Assembly (NCBI RefSeq): GCF_015240255.1
Contig: NZ_CP061205.1
Location: forward strand, 868,001-932,000
Direction: 5' to 3'
DNA from: Kordiimonas pumila
Lineage (GTDB): Bacteria > Pseudomonadota > Alphaproteobacteria > Sphingomonadales > Kordiimonadaceae
DNA length: 64,000 nt
Every line of letters begins with the position of its first letter. The first letter of the stretch is position 1. Of the stretch, positions 16,653 to 24,879 are shown in pieces. Under the pieces are notes generated by a model, which was not told the origin of the DNA, did no database searches, and saw nothing but the letters and a program-made list of their open reading frames with translations. The position numbers and the translations under genes were made by a program.

Positions 16653-17123
16653 TTACAAATCTTTTTGAAGTGCCGCAAGCAGCCCGTCTGCGGCATCTAC
16701 TGCAGCACTGTAACATGTCTCAAAGTTTTTTGTGTGGCCGTAATAGGGGTCTGGCATTTCTGTAATAGGCAAGTGCGGCGCATAGGATAAAAACATCTTT
16801 ATTTTATGCTGATACTGCGCTGGGCACAGGGCCATCAGGTCCTCATGGTTTTCATTGTCCATAGCCAAAATATAATCAAAGGTTTCGAAGTCTGTTTGTG
16901 TTACCTGCCGGGCTTTTTGTGATGAGATGTCGGCACCGTTTTTTAAGGCGGTTGCCTGTGCGCGGCTATCGGGTGCTGAACCGGCATGATAGCCAATAGT
17001 ACCTGCACTGTCGATTTTCAGAGTATCTATAATACCAGCTTTGGTCGCGGCGGCCCTAAAAGCGCCTTCAGCCATAGGTGAGCGACAAATATTCCCCATG
17101 CAGACAAAAAGAACTGCCACCAT
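16653..17123 (-). CDS. Low-molecular-weight protein-tyrosine-phosphatase family protein
   Basis: A 156-residue phosphatase with the P-loop VCMGNICRSPMAEG (C8, R14: the C-x5-R motif) at the N-terminus and the general-acid loop EMPDPYYG near the C-terminus. Length and layout are standard. GGGAG precedes the ATG. The downstream fructosamine-kinase gene suggests it may act on sugar phosphates on proteins rather than only on phosphotyrosine; the sequence alone cannot separate these roles. Confidence 0.93.
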   Translation of the reverse strand: MVAVLFVCMGNICRSPMAEGAFRAAATKAGIIDTLKIDSAGTIGYHAGSAPDSRAQATALKNGADISSQKARQVTQTDFETFDYILAMDNENHEDLMALCPAQYQHKIKMFLSYAPHLPITEMPDPYYGHTKNFETCYSAAVDAADGLLAALQKDL

Positions 17124-17195
17124 TTTTTATCTCCCACTTGTACTTTTATGAATTACAGGTAGCCTATCGTGCGGGGTAGCAAAAGAGGTAGTTTG

Positions 17196-17924
17196 GTGTT
17201 TGAGTGGAAAACTACGTTTAAAAACGTTGTTGTGTTAACAGGAGCGGGTATTTCAGCGGAATCAGGTGTAGCAACTTTCAGAGATAATGGCGGCCTTTGG
17301 GCCGAGCATAGAATTGAAGATGTGGCAACGCCTGATGCTTTTGCAATGAACCCCGTACTGGTGCAGGATTTTTATAATAAACGCAGAGCACAACTTAAAG
17401 AAGTTGAGCCCAATGCAGGGCATCGGGCCCTTACGCGGCTGCAACAGGAACTGGATGGTAACGTGACAATTATCACCCAGAATGTGGATGATCTCCATGA
17501 ACGCAGTGGCTCACATGATATTATTCATATGCACGGCGAGCTTAGAAAGGTGCGCTGCAGGGCCTGTGCGACCGTGCACCAATGGCAGGAAGATTGTTTT
17601 CAGGAAACCGCATGCCCCACGTGTGGCAGACAGGTCGTTTTAAGGCCGCATATTGTCTGGTTTGGCGAAATGCCCTTTTATATGGACCTAATCACACAGA
17701 AACTACAGGTGTGTGACCTGTTTATATCTGTTGGCACCAGTGGTAATGTGTATCCGGCGGCAGGTTTTGTAACCCATGTCCAGCAAGTGGGCCATGCTCA
17801 TACTATTGAGATTAACTTGGAGTCAAGCGAAGGTGTGAGCTATTTTGCTGAAGCCCGACATGGCCGTGCGGGTGACCTGTTACCAGCTTTGATCGATGAA
17901 ATATTAAGTGTAAAGGTAGCTTGA
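17196..17924 (+). CDS. cobB: NAD-dependent protein deacylase (sirtuin)
   Basis: A sirtuin of about 242 residues. The NAD-binding [20 protein letters not shown] is close to the N-terminus, [12 protein letters not shown] and HMHGEL hold the catalytic residues (His of HMHGEL), and CRAC...CPTC supplies four zinc ligands. The ADFR-type loop reads RRAQLKE rather than the Tyr/Arg pair of desuccinylases only in part, so acyl preference is open. GTG at 17196 is chosen for the AGAGG 7 bases upstream; TTG at 17193 and GTG at 17169 are possible. The next gene overlaps its stop. Confidence 0.92.
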   Translation: MFEWKTTFKNVVVLTGAGISAESGVATFRDNGGLWAEHRIEDVATPDAFAMNPVLVQDFYNKRRAQLKEVEPNAGHRALTRLQQELDGNVTIITQNVDDLHERSGSHDIIHMHGELRKVRCRACATVHQWQEDCFQETACPTCGRQVVLRPHIVWFGEMPFYMDLITQKLQVCDLFISVGTSGNVYPAAGFVTHVQQVGHAHTIEINLESSEGVSYFAEARHGRAGDLLPALIDEILSVKVA

Positions 17925-18223
17925 TGATGCCGCGACCCATAAAACTTGAAGAGGCGGAAATTACCGCTGAGCTTAAAAAGCTTGAGGGCTGGACTTACGC
18001 TTCTGATGCAGGGGCGATTAAGCGGTCTTTCAAGTTTCGCGATTTTTCTGCTGCGTGGGCGTTCATGAGCCGTGTGGCTCTGTTGGCAGAGAAAATGGAC
18101 CACCACCCTGAATGGTTTAATGTTTACAGCCGGGTTGATGTTACTTTATCGACACACGATGCCGGGGGTGTAACCAAACTTGATATTGATATGGCGGCAG
18201 CCATGGATGGGTTTTTCCCATAA
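17924..18223 (+). CDS. phhB: 4a-hydroxytetrahydrobiopterin dehydratase
   Basis: A 99-residue pterin-4a-carbinolamine dehydratase/DCoH homologue. The active-site block [13 protein letters not shown] (near residues 57-69) is complete, followed by [14 protein letters not shown]. It recycles the pterin cofactor of phenylalanine hydroxylase, but is widespread in bacteria that lack that enzyme. The ATG shares a base with the cobB TGA, so the pair is translationally coupled; ATG at 17927 is equally good. Confidence 0.92.
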   Translation: MMPRPIKLEEAEITAELKKLEGWTYASDAGAIKRSFKFRDFSAAWAFMSRVALLAEKMDHHPEWFNVYSRVDVTLSTHDAGGVTKLDIDMAAAMDGFFP

Positions 18224-18250
18224 AAAAAGGCCAGTAAAAAAACTGGCCTT
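18222..18250 (-). terminator. Rho-independent terminator of the cold-shock gene
   Basis: On the minus strand AAGGCCAGT and ACTGGCCTT (18250-18242 with 18235-18227) enclose a T-rich loop and are followed by a T-run (A-run 18222-18228 on the plus strand). It also backs onto the pterin dehydratase stop and may stop both directions. Confidence 0.85.
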
Positions 18251-18272
18251 CCTAAATCAGATCACTTGCCGA

Positions 18273-18482
18273 TTAGTCAATCAGGCTAAGGTTCCCTGCA
18301 GAGTTACGACCGTTACGGTCAGAAACCATTTCGTAGGAAACTTTTTGATCGTCGTTCAAGCCACGGAGGCCAGCAGCTTCAACTGCTGAAATGTGAACGA
18401 ACACATCGTTGCCACCATCTTCAGGCTGAATAAAACCAAAACCTTTAGTGGCGTTAAACCATTTAACTGTACCTTTAGCCAT
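18273..18482 (-). CDS. CspA-family cold-shock protein
   Basis: A 69-residue single OB-fold nucleic-acid-binding protein. RNP1 is KGFGFIQP (near residues 13-20) and RNP2 is VFVHISAV (27-34); the N-terminus MAKGTVKWFN is canonical. It acts as an RNA chaperone. About 160 bases separate it from nudC upstream, leaving room for the long folded leader usual for csp genes; an AT-rich promoter-like stretch lies near 18605-18635 on the minus strand. A terminator follows at 18222-18250. Confidence 0.95.
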   Translation of the reverse strand: MAKGTVKWFNATKGFGFIQPEDGGNDVFVHISAVEAAGLRGLNDDQKVSYEMVSDRNGRNSAGNLSLID

Positions 18483-18646
18483 TATCTTAATATCCTCTTA
18501 CGCGTATTGAAAAAAGCCGGAGAAGTTAGCGTAAGAAGGTATCTAATCAGGCATCGTTAATAACGCAGCATCGCCACGTTCGCTTTCTCTTTACCCCTAT
18601 TTTATGAATAAGTATATAATATAAATACATTAATATGTAATTGTGA

Positions 18647-19561
18647 TTATTGGTCCCGTTCTACCCAGTTGCTGATCAGATTATAGGCTATGGCAAAGGG
18701 TGGCGGCATCAGGCGCACACTTGAACCTTCTTGCATACTGTTTATAACATCCTGTTTGCTAACCCATATGGCATCTTCAAGCTCGGTCTTATCGACCGTA
18801 ATATCATCGCAGTCCACCCATGCTTCAGCCCCTATCATTAGGCTTGAAGGCCACGGCCACGGCTGGCTTGCGACATATTGCACCTTAGTTACTGTTAGGT
18901 TTACTTCCTCTTTTACTTCGCGGGCAACCGCCTCTTCGAAGCTTTCCCCGGGTTCGACATAACCAGCCAGTGCTGAGTAGCGGCCTTCGGGCCAACCGTG
19001 GCCCCTGCCGAGCAGCGCTTTTTCACCGTAGTAGACCATCATGATCACAACAGGGTCTGTGCGCGGGAAGTGGCTAGTGTTGCATTTAGGGCACTTTCGT
19101 TCATATCCGGCGCGTGCAAGCGCCGATTCGGCACCGCACTTTGCACAGTAACGATGGCTTTCGTGCCATAAGAGCATGCTTTTCGCTTGGGCAATAATGG
19201 CGAGCGACGGGTGCCGCCCGTGCAGTTTGCTTGCAGCCATGCGCCCATCTATAAATATACCACTTGGAAAAAGATCGGCGAAATCAGCTTCAGAACCACT
19301 TAAGTGGGCTGCATAACAGGGTATATTGTTGTCAAAGCCTAGAAAAATGGTTGTGCTTACGGGTAAAAACCGCAGTCCGCTTGTGGGTTGCCATAAAATA
19401 TCCCCCGTATGGTCAGATAGGATCTTGTCATCCGCCATAAGTGCGACTCGGGCATCGCTGCGGCGCATAAGCTCGCCGAATACTTCAGGATCACTGCGTA
19501 AATGGTCTGCCCTGTCTAGGGGGTTGCCTGAAAATACGGTTTCTATTGCGGCAAGGGGCAT
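18647..19561 (-). CDS. nudC: NAD(+) diphosphatase
   Basis: A 304-residue Nudix hydrolase. It has an N-terminal domain, a zinc ribbon (CAKCGAE...CPKCNTSHFPR), the Nudix box GYVEPGESFEEAVAREVKEEVN and the NudC-specific SQPWPWPSSLM motif that marks NADH pyrophosphatases. NudC also removes NAD caps from RNA. The start at 19561 gives a full-length protein; the shorter E. coli enzyme lacks part of the N-terminal region. The cold-shock gene lies downstream on the same strand but has its own spacing and probably its own promoter. Confidence 0.95.
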   Translation of the reverse strand: MPLAAIETVFSGNPLDRADHLRSDPEVFGELMRRSDARVALMADDKILSDHTGDILWQPTSGLRFLPVSTTIFLGFDNNIPCYAAHLSGSEADFADLFPSGIFIDGRMAASKLHGRHPSLAIIAQAKSMLLWHESHRYCAKCGAESALARAGYERKCPKCNTSHFPRTDPVVIMMVYYGEKALLGRGHGWPEGRYSALAGYVEPGESFEEAVAREVKEEVNLTVTKVQYVASQPWPWPSSLMIGAEAWVDCDDITVDKTELEDAIWVSKQDVINSMQEGSSVRLMPPPFAIAYNLISNWVERDQ

Positions 19562-19611
19562 GAAATTCTCCGTTTTTACCTAGCATATGAACTAGTGCGA
19601 AAGGAAAGGTC

Positions 19612-19640
19612 TTGCAAGTGCGGCCTAAAATAGCCATATA
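19612..19640 (+). promoter_or_regulatory. Candidate promoter of the SRP RNA gene
   Basis: TTGCAA (19612-19617) and CATATA (19635-19640) are 17 bases apart and would start transcription close to the 5' end of the SRP RNA. The match is moderate, 4 and 3 of 6 positions. Confidence 0.45.
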
Positions 19641-19645
19641 GGCGG

Positions 19646-19741
19646 CGGGAGTGCCGGCGGACATTCCGCTCGCCAACCCGGTCAGGTCCGAAAGGAAGCA
19701 GCCGTAACGAGTTGTGCATGGGTCGTTTTGGCCCTCCCACC
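19646..19741 (+). ncRNA. ffs: Signal recognition particle 4.5S RNA
   Basis: The conserved apical block GGTCAGGTCCGAAAGGAAGCA and the following GCCGTAACG (19680-19709) are the Ffh-binding hallmark of bacterial small SRP RNA, with its GGAA-type tetraloop region. Outer arms GGGAG near 19648 and CTCCC near 19734 pair to close a single long hairpin of about 96 bases. The ends are estimated from pairing. The RNA binds Ffh to target membrane proteins. It stands directly before dnaX, an order common in Alphaproteobacteria. Confidence 0.93.
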
Positions 19742-19874
19742 CTTTACCTTGTGTCAGGTAATTTCTTTCCCGGTATTCAGTATGTGAAAAAATCACCCTT
19801 GGGGTGGTAAAGGCCTTTTCCCGCCCGGCTGTTCCTGCTAGTCATGATGGGGCGCTGTAAGGAGATAAAAGCAC

Positions 19875-21683
19875 ATGGCTAACACAGGTGAAAATCAGGA
19901 ATACAGGGTTCTGGCGCGCAAGTACCGCCCGGCAGACTTTGACACCCTGATTGGACAAGAAGCGATGGTGCGCACTTTGTCGAACGCGATTGACAGTGGC
20001 CGCCTTGCCCATGCTTTTATTATGACCGGCGTTAGGGGGGTTGGTAAAACCACCACGGCGCGAATCATCGCCAAAGCGTTGAACTGTACGGCGCATGACG
20101 GTCCCACCATCAACCCGTGCGGTGTGTGCAATAACTGCCGTTCTATTGCCGAATCGCGCCATGTTGACGTGCTGGAGATGGATGCGGCATCGCGCACCGG
20201 GGTGGATGATATCCGCGAGATTATCGAAAGTGTCAGGTATGCGCCTGTTTCTGCGCGCTACAAGATTTATATTATCGATGAAGTGCACATGCTCTCGAAA
20301 AATGCCTTCAATGCGCTTCTCAAAACGCTGGAAGAGCCACCAGAGCATGTGAAATTTATTTTTGCGACTACCGAGATCAGGAAATTGCCTGTTACGGTGC
20401 TATCGCGCTGTCAGCGGTTTGACCTGAAACGGGTGGATGCCAGTGTGCTTGTGACACACCTTGCAACACTGGTTGAAAAAGAAGGTAGTAAGGCGGAAGA
20501 CGGCGCCCTGAAATTAATCGCTCGTGCGGCGGAAGGGTCTGTTCGTGACAGTCTTTCCCTTCTGGACCAAGCGATTGCCCACGGCGCGGGGGATGTAACC
20601 GAAGCTCAGGTGCGAGATATGCTTGGCCTTGCCGACCGCGCACAAGTGCTGGATCTGTTCGAGCTGCTCATGAAGGGTGATATTGCCCCGGCGCTTGATA
20701 CCCTTCGGGCACAGTATGATAGCGGCGCAGACCCGGCTGTTATATTGAGTGACCTGCTGGAGGTGTCGCACTGGCTAACACGCTTGAAGGTAACGCCAGA
20801 TAGCGGTGCGGATACACTGGTGTCTGAGGCCGAGAAAACCCTTGGCAGCAAGATGGCAGAAACCCTTTCCATGGCGCATCTGACGCGGGCATGGCAAATG
20901 CTTCTTAAAGGATTGGGTGAGGTTAAAAACGCCCCAAGCCCGATCGCCGCTGCTGAAATGGTGCTTATCCGGCTTGCCTATGCAGCAAACCTGCCATCCC
21001 CTGCTGACCTTGTTAAACAGCTGCAGGATAATGGCGGCGCTGGTGCGCCGGCGGGCGGTGGTACGCCGCGTGGTGGTGCGGGTGGCGGCGGCACTGTAAC
21101 AGCCATTGGCCGTACAGCACCCGGTATGCAGGGCGCGCCGTCTGGCGCATCCGCCGTGCAGCGTTCTGCCGATGTAATCGCATTAAGGCAGGATAGCAAT
21201 ATCAGTGATCACGCCGCGCAGCCCATGCCGGTAAGCTTTGAAAAGCTGGTAGACCTGTTTCATGCCATGAAAGAACCAACCCTTGCGGTTGCCTTGAAAG
21301 ACCATGTGCGGCTGGTAAACTACCGCCCCGGCTTTCTGGAGATAAACACCACGCGCCAGATGCGGCCAGACTTTATCATGCAGGTTAAAAACTGCCTGAA
21401 ACTGTGGACCGGGGCCGAATGGCAAATCACTATCAGCCGGTCTGAGGGTGAGGAAACAATACGCAGTCAGGAAGTGGCGCGAGATCAAAAGCGCAAGGAT
21501 GAAGCACTGGCGGAACCGATTGTGAAAGCATTTCTGAGCTATTTCCCCGATGCTGAAATGCTGGCAGTACGCGATAGTCGCAGTGACGACCCTGATATGG
21601 TGGAGATTCCAGCGGGTGCAGAAGATGCTGACCTTGATTACAGCGATGATGCACCGAGCGAAATGGGCGATTTTGATTTTTAG
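19875..21683 (+). CDS. dnaX: DNA polymerase III subunit gamma/tau
   Basis: A 602-residue clamp-loader ATPase. The AAA+ part begins with VLARKYRPADFDTLIGQE, followed by Walker A GVRGVGKTT, a four-Cys zinc module (C...CGVCNNC), Walker B IYIIDEVHML and the sensor/arginine-finger region KLPVTVLSRCQRFD. A Gly/Ala/Pro linker (about 395-430) leads to the tau-specific C-terminal domain. I saw no E. coli-like slippery heptamer for a gamma product. It is followed by ybaB with 26 bases between. Confidence 0.97.
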   Translation: MANTGENQEYRVLARKYRPADFDTLIGQEAMVRTLSNAIDSGRLAHAFIMTGVRGVGKTTTARIIAKALNCTAHDGPTINPCGVCNNCRSIAESRHVDVLEMDAASRTGVDDIREIIESVRYAPVSARYKIYIIDEVHMLSKNAFNALLKTLEEPPEHVKFIFATTEIRKLPVTVLSRCQRFDLKRVDASVLVTHLATLVEKEGSKAEDGALKLIARAAEGSVRDSLSLLDQAIAHGAGDVTEAQVRDMLGLADRAQVLDLFELLMKGDIAPALDTLRAQYDSGADPAVILSDLLEVSHWLTRLKVTPDSGADTLVSEAEKTLGSKMAETLSMAHLTRAWQMLLKGLGEVKNAPSPIAAAEMVLIRLAYAANLPSPADLVKQLQDNGGAGAPAGGGTPRGGAGGGGTVTAIGRTAPGMQGAPSGASAVQRSADVIALRQDSNISDHAAQPMPVSFEKLVDLFHAMKEPTLAVALKDHVRLVNYRPGFLEINTTRQMRPDFIMQVKNCLKLWTGAEWQITISRSEGEETIRSQEVARDQKRKDEALAEPIVKAFLSYFPDAEMLAVRDSRSDDPDMVEIPAGAEDADLDYSDDAPSEMGDFDF

Positions 21684-21709
21684 AATATGTGGATACGGAG
21701 TAAAGCGGC

Positions 21710-22033
21710 ATGAAAAACCTAACCGAAATGCTGAAAAAAGCGCAGGAAATGCAGGCCAAAATGGGCGATATGCAGGCAGAACTTGCAGGCTTTGAAATAG
21801 AAGGCGTTGCAGGCGCGGGCCTTGTGAAGGTGGTGTTAACCGGGCAGGGCGACCTGAAAAGCGTGTCGATTGACCCCAGCCTTTTCAGTGCGGAAGAAAA
21901 AGACGTGGTTGAAGACCTGATTGTGGCCGCCCACGCGCAGGCAAAAGCCAAAGTGGCAGACGCCGCCGCTGAGCATATGAAAAGCCTGACCGGCGGCATG
22001 GAATTGCCACCCGGCTTTAAAATGCCGTTTTAA
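21710..22033 (+). CDS. ybaB: YbaB/EbfC nucleoid-associated protein
   Basis: A 107-residue DNA-binding dimer of the YbaB/EbfC family. The N-terminal KNLTEMLKKAQEMQAKMGDMQ helix, the central GxGLVKVVLTGQGDLKSVSIDP sheet and the C-terminal helix plus GMELPPGFKMPF tail are all present. It normally sits between dnaX and recR; here two extra genes separate it from recR. Confidence 0.95.
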   Translation: MKNLTEMLKKAQEMQAKMGDMQAELAGFEIEGVAGAGLVKVVLTGQGDLKSVSIDPSLFSAEEKDVVEDLIVAAHAQAKAKVADAAAEHMKSLTGGMELPPGFKMPF

Positions 22034-22059
22034 ATATAGCAAATAGACTGGGGGATTGA

Positions 22060-22557
22060 ATGATTGGGGAATTCACAAAGGCTCATGGGCCAGAAGTAGG
22101 GTTTATTAAGCGTTCTATGATAGTCTATATAGGTGTTTATACCCTTGCCACGGTAGTATTCATAGCGGCACAGATAATCTTTGACTTCAATATGAAGTAT
22201 GTGGACGGAATTGTCACATTATACACTGCAGGCTTTTTGTCAGGGTCTTTTGCAGTAAAACGTGTTCAGAGAATGCTGCTAAAAGAAGAGCGTACACAAT
22301 TAATTATTGGATGTTTGTCCCTATCATGCTTACTACAATTATTAGTCACGTATATTGTATTGAATTTTCATATAGTTGGTGATGGTAAGGATATCATTAG
22401 CATGCTTGGTTCATTACCTGTATTGCTACTAGTGGCCGTTTTATCATTTTTATTTTTAATTTATTTTTTAATCATTTCGCGTGCAATTGCCTTAGGAGCT
22501 AAAGCGCAGTTTGCGAATATTGAGAAAAGAAATAGTTCTGAAAAAGCAGACGTATAA
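22060..22557 (+). CDS. Four-helix membrane protein (ABZJ_00895-like)
   Basis: A 165-residue hydrophobic protein with four predicted membrane segments (about 20-42, 50-70, 85-108, 120-148) and a polar tail. Layout and size resemble the ABZJ_00895 family, but I recognise this only loosely. The DNA is clearly more AT-rich than dnaX, ybaB and recR around it, which suggests later arrival. It begins 26 bases after ybaB and overlaps the following GIY-YIG gene. Confidence 0.6.
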   Translation: MIGEFTKAHGPEVGFIKRSMIVYIGVYTLATVVFIAAQIIFDFNMKYVDGIVTLYTAGFLSGSFAVKRVQRMLLKEERTQLIIGCLSLSCLLQLLVTYIVLNFHIVGDGKDIISMLGSLPVLLLVAVLSFLFLIYFLIISRAIALGAKAQFANIEKRNSSEKADV

Positions 22558-22840
22558 TTACCCCTGCTTTGTTTACGTGCTGGCGTCAGTGGGGGCTGAA
22601 AAGCCGACGACGTATGTTGGCTGGACGGTGGATTTAAACAAGCGTCTTTTGGCACACAATGCCGGCACAGGTGCCAAATCAACACGTGGGCGGCAGTGGG
22701 CTATTATTCACAGCGAAGCGTTTAAAACCCGGTGCGAGGCCATGAGCCGTGAATGGCACTTGAAACGCGACCGAAAATTGCGCAAAAGTCTTTTGGAAAC
22801 ATATTTGAAAGCTCAAGGGCTAAAAAACAGTTTGTTATGA
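22520..22840 (+). CDS. GIY-YIG nuclease family protein
   Basis: A single-domain GIY-YIG protein of about 106 residues, of the UPF0213/YhbQ kind. The GIY-like strand is CFVYVLAS and the YIG strand is TYVGWT; then come the catalytic Arg region DLNKRLLAHNAG, TGAKSTRGRQW, the metal-binding Glu in RCEAMSREWHLK, and a basic tail. The start must be upstream of the FVYVL strand, so a non-ATG codon inside the previous gene is needed: TTG at 22520 is my choice, with TTG 22511 and CTG 22538 as alternatives. Function in this small class is not settled. Confidence 0.75.
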   Translation: MRKEIVLKKQTYNYPCFVYVLASVGAEKPTTYVGWTVDLNKRLLAHNAGTGAKSTRGRQWAIIHSEAFKTRCEAMSREWHLKRDRKLRKSLLETYLKAQGLKNSLL

Positions 22841-22892
22841 TGTCACTCTGTCGCTTGACCTATGGATACAGGGGTCAAGTCCCGGTATGACA
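22841..22892. repeat. REP-like intergenic palindrome
   Basis: Nested inverted repeats fill the gap between the GIY-YIG gene and recR: an outer TGTCA (22841-22845) / TGACA (22888-22892) and an inner CTTGACC (22854-22860) / GGTCAAG (22873-22879). The bottom strand reads like the dispersed alphaproteobacterial palindromes that contain TCAT-CCGG-ACTTGA blocks. Only this copy was seen in the window. Confidence 0.55.
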
Positions 22893-22907
22893 ATGAAAAG
22901 GTAGCGT

Positions 22908-23513
22908 ATGCCCCGTTCGCACGGCAGTGAAATTGATACACTTATCCAGCTTCTCGCCAAACTGCCGGGACTTGGGCCGCGCTCTGCCAGGCGGTCTGCC
23001 TTACAGCTTCTGAAAAAACGCGACAGCGTTATGGTGCCGCTTGCAAACGCGCTGATTGGTGTGGCGGATAAAATTCAGATATGCGACGTGTGCAGCAACA
23101 TAGATACCCATAACCCTTGCCATGTGTGCGAAGACTTGCGCCGTGACCGCAAAACAGTGTGTGTGGTGGAAGATGTAGCAGACCTATGGGCGCTTGACCG
23201 CAGCGAGACATACCGGGGGCTTTACCATATTCTGGGCGGCACCCTTTCTGCGCTTGACGGTATCGGCCCTGATGATTTGAACATCACGTCCTTGCTTACG
23301 CGGGTTGAAAGCGACGGGGTTGAGGAAGTGATCCTTGCCCTTAATGCCACCGTTGACGGCCAGACAACCAGCCACTATCTCGCTGAACGGCTGGCAGTGC
23401 TGGGGGTTAAAATAACCGCGCTTGCTCACGGCCTGCCTGTAGGCGGCGAGCTGGATTATCTGGATGATGGTACTTTGGCAGCGGCCCTCAGGGCGCGGGG
23501 TGCGGTTAGCTAG
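22908..23513 (+). CDS. recR: Recombination mediator protein RecR
   Basis: A 201-residue RecR with an N-terminal helix-hairpin-helix ([17 protein letters not shown]), a four-Cys zinc finger (CDVCSNI...CHVCED), the Toprim domain beginning [12 protein letters not shown], and the C-terminal Walker-like [18 protein letters not shown] region (read as [14 protein letters not shown]). It loads RecA at gaps with RecO. The AAGGTAG before the ATG serves as ribosome site. Confidence 0.97.
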   Translation: MPRSHGSEIDTLIQLLAKLPGLGPRSARRSALQLLKKRDSVMVPLANALIGVADKIQICDVCSNIDTHNPCHVCEDLRRDRKTVCVVEDVADLWALDRSETYRGLYHILGGTLSALDGIGPDDLNITSLLTRVESDGVEEVILALNATVDGQTTSHYLAERLAVLGVKITALAHGLPVGGELDYLDDGTLAAALRARGAVS

Positions 23514-23569
23514 GTTTCTGATATTTAAAAGGGTACCACCGTTTGGTGATGTTTTCGGGAGTGTTTTTC

Positions 23570-23926
23570 ATGCCGTTACCGCTTCAGTTATGCCTGCCTG
23601 TTATTTTACTGTTTCTCTCAAATATTTTCATGACTTATGCATGGTATGGGCATTTGAAAACACCTGAAAAGGCCTTGCCGCTTGTCATCCTTGCATCATG
23701 GGGCATTGCCTTCATTGAATACTGCTTTGTGGTGCCTGCGAACCGTATGGGGTACGGGCTTTATTCAGCGGTGGAATTGAAAACCATTCAAGAAGTGCTA
23801 ACCCTGATTGTCTTTAGTGGGTTTGCTGTTTTTTATCTGGGCGAGAAAATAACCTATCACCATATTATTGGGTTTGCCTTCATTGCCCTTGGTGCCTATT
23901 TTATTTTCAATGCTCCGAAGAGCTGA
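23570..23926 (+). CDS. DMT-like small membrane protein (DUF486)
   Basis: A 118-residue protein with four hydrophobic helices and the DUF486 features NIFMTYAWYGHLK, IEYCFVVPANRMGY and the C-terminal GEKITYHHIIGFAFIALGAYFIF. The family resembles half-size drug/metabolite transporters and probably works as a dimer; substrate unknown. ATG at 23570 is chosen for the CGGGAG 8 bases upstream rather than the TTG at 23543. Confidence 0.85.
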   Translation: MPLPLQLCLPVILLFLSNIFMTYAWYGHLKTPEKALPLVILASWGIAFIEYCFVVPANRMGYGLYSAVELKTIQEVLTLIVFSGFAVFYLGEKITYHHIIGFAFIALGAYFIFNAPKS

Positions 23927-23952
23927 AATTGTATTGAGTGACAGGACTGACC

Positions 23953-24342
23953 ATGCAGAAAGAACAGAAAAAAGTTACCCATAAAGGTGGGTGCCACTGC
24001 GGCGCTGTGCGGTTTGAGGTGGCAGCACCAGCAGAGATAGAGGTGCTCGCCTGCAATTGCAGCATATGTAATAAAGTCGGCTTTTTGCATCTGATAGCAA
24101 CGGCGGATGATTTTAAGATCACGAAAGGCGAGGATAAGCTGACAGAATACCGGTTTAACACAGGTACAGCGCGGCACCTGTTTTGTTCTGTGTGCGGGGT
24201 AAAATCTTTTTATATACCACGCAGCCACCCTGACGGATGGTCAGTGAATGCGCGCTGCCTTGATATGGATACGGTGGAAAAAACAACAATCACAGATTAT
24301 GACGGTGCCAACTGGGAAGCCAGTATCCACAAAATTACATAG
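23953..24342 (+). CDS. GFA-family zinc protein
   Basis: A 129-residue protein of the glutathione-dependent formaldehyde-activating (Gfa) fold. Zinc ligands are seen in GGCHCGAVRFE, CNCSICNKVG and FCSVCGVKSFY. Most members have unknown substrates and the formaldehyde role is doubted even for the founding enzyme. ATG at 23953 fits the family N-terminus (KGGCHCG soon after the start). Its end overlaps the convergent gene by 8 bases. Confidence 0.88.
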   Translation: MQKEQKKVTHKGGCHCGAVRFEVAAPAEIEVLACNCSICNKVGFLHLIATADDFKITKGEDKLTEYRFNTGTARHLFCSVCGVKSFYIPRSHPDGWSVNARCLDMDTVEKTTITDYDGANWEASIHKIT

Positions 24343-24721
24343 CGTGTGAAAGCGCAAAACCGGTTGGAACTGTCCTTGCATCAAGCTCCTGCCGTGGTCT
24401 GGCAGGGGTTACTGTGCTTTCGGTGATAGCACCCAGCGACCCAAAAACAACAATCTGGGTCTCTTCATCAAAGTTAATAAAGCTGAAATCACCTGTATAG
24501 GATGTGTCAAAGGTTTTAAATTCAAGCTCAGCTTTTTCCTGAAACTGGGCTGAAAACTTCAGAAAGACAGATTCCTGCACATTGGTATTGAAGATTTTAC
24601 CAGCCGCCACCAGCAATCCTTCGTTATAGCGGTTAAACGAAACGTCAGATTTACTCATGCGCCCGATATATTGTCTATCAGACCCATCTTTTAGCAGATA
24701 AATATCAACAACTTTTGTCAT
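24335..24721 (-). CDS. Uncharacterised 128-residue soluble protein
   Basis: I do not recognise this protein. It has no signal peptide or membrane helix. The first 95 residues look like a mixed beta-rich domain (VVDIYLLKDGSDRQYIGRM near the start, FSFINFDEETQIVVFGS late), the last 30 are Pro/Arg-rich. ATG at 24721 is chosen because GGGAG lies upstream and the longer frame to 24802 has no support. It is convergent with the Gfa gene and lies downstream of dapE on the same strand, across a 158-base gap containing a TATCTTAC / GTAAGATA hairpin (24843-24873). Confidence 0.6.
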   Translation of the reverse strand: MTKVVDIYLLKDGSDRQYIGRMSKSDVSFNRYNEGLLVAAGKIFNTNVQESVFLKFSAQFQEKAELEFKTFDTSYTGDFSFINFDEETQIVVFGSLGAITESTVTPARPRQELDARTVPTGFALSHAM

Positions 24722-24879
24722 GATGCATAATCTCCCGTAAGCAGAGCAACGCGTACTTTCATTAAACTCTATACTGAACAAGATATATGTGATGACGCGC
24801 ACGTTCTGCCATGTGCGGCTTCATATGCAACTATAAGGGCAGTATCTTACTTTCTGGTTAACGCTGTAAGATAATATCT

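Noticed and set aside
19875-21683. Programmed frameshift in dnaX for a gamma subunit
   Set aside because: No in-frame slippery heptamer of the A-AAA-AAG kind with a following hairpin was found; GAA AAA GAA near 20470 is not slippery.
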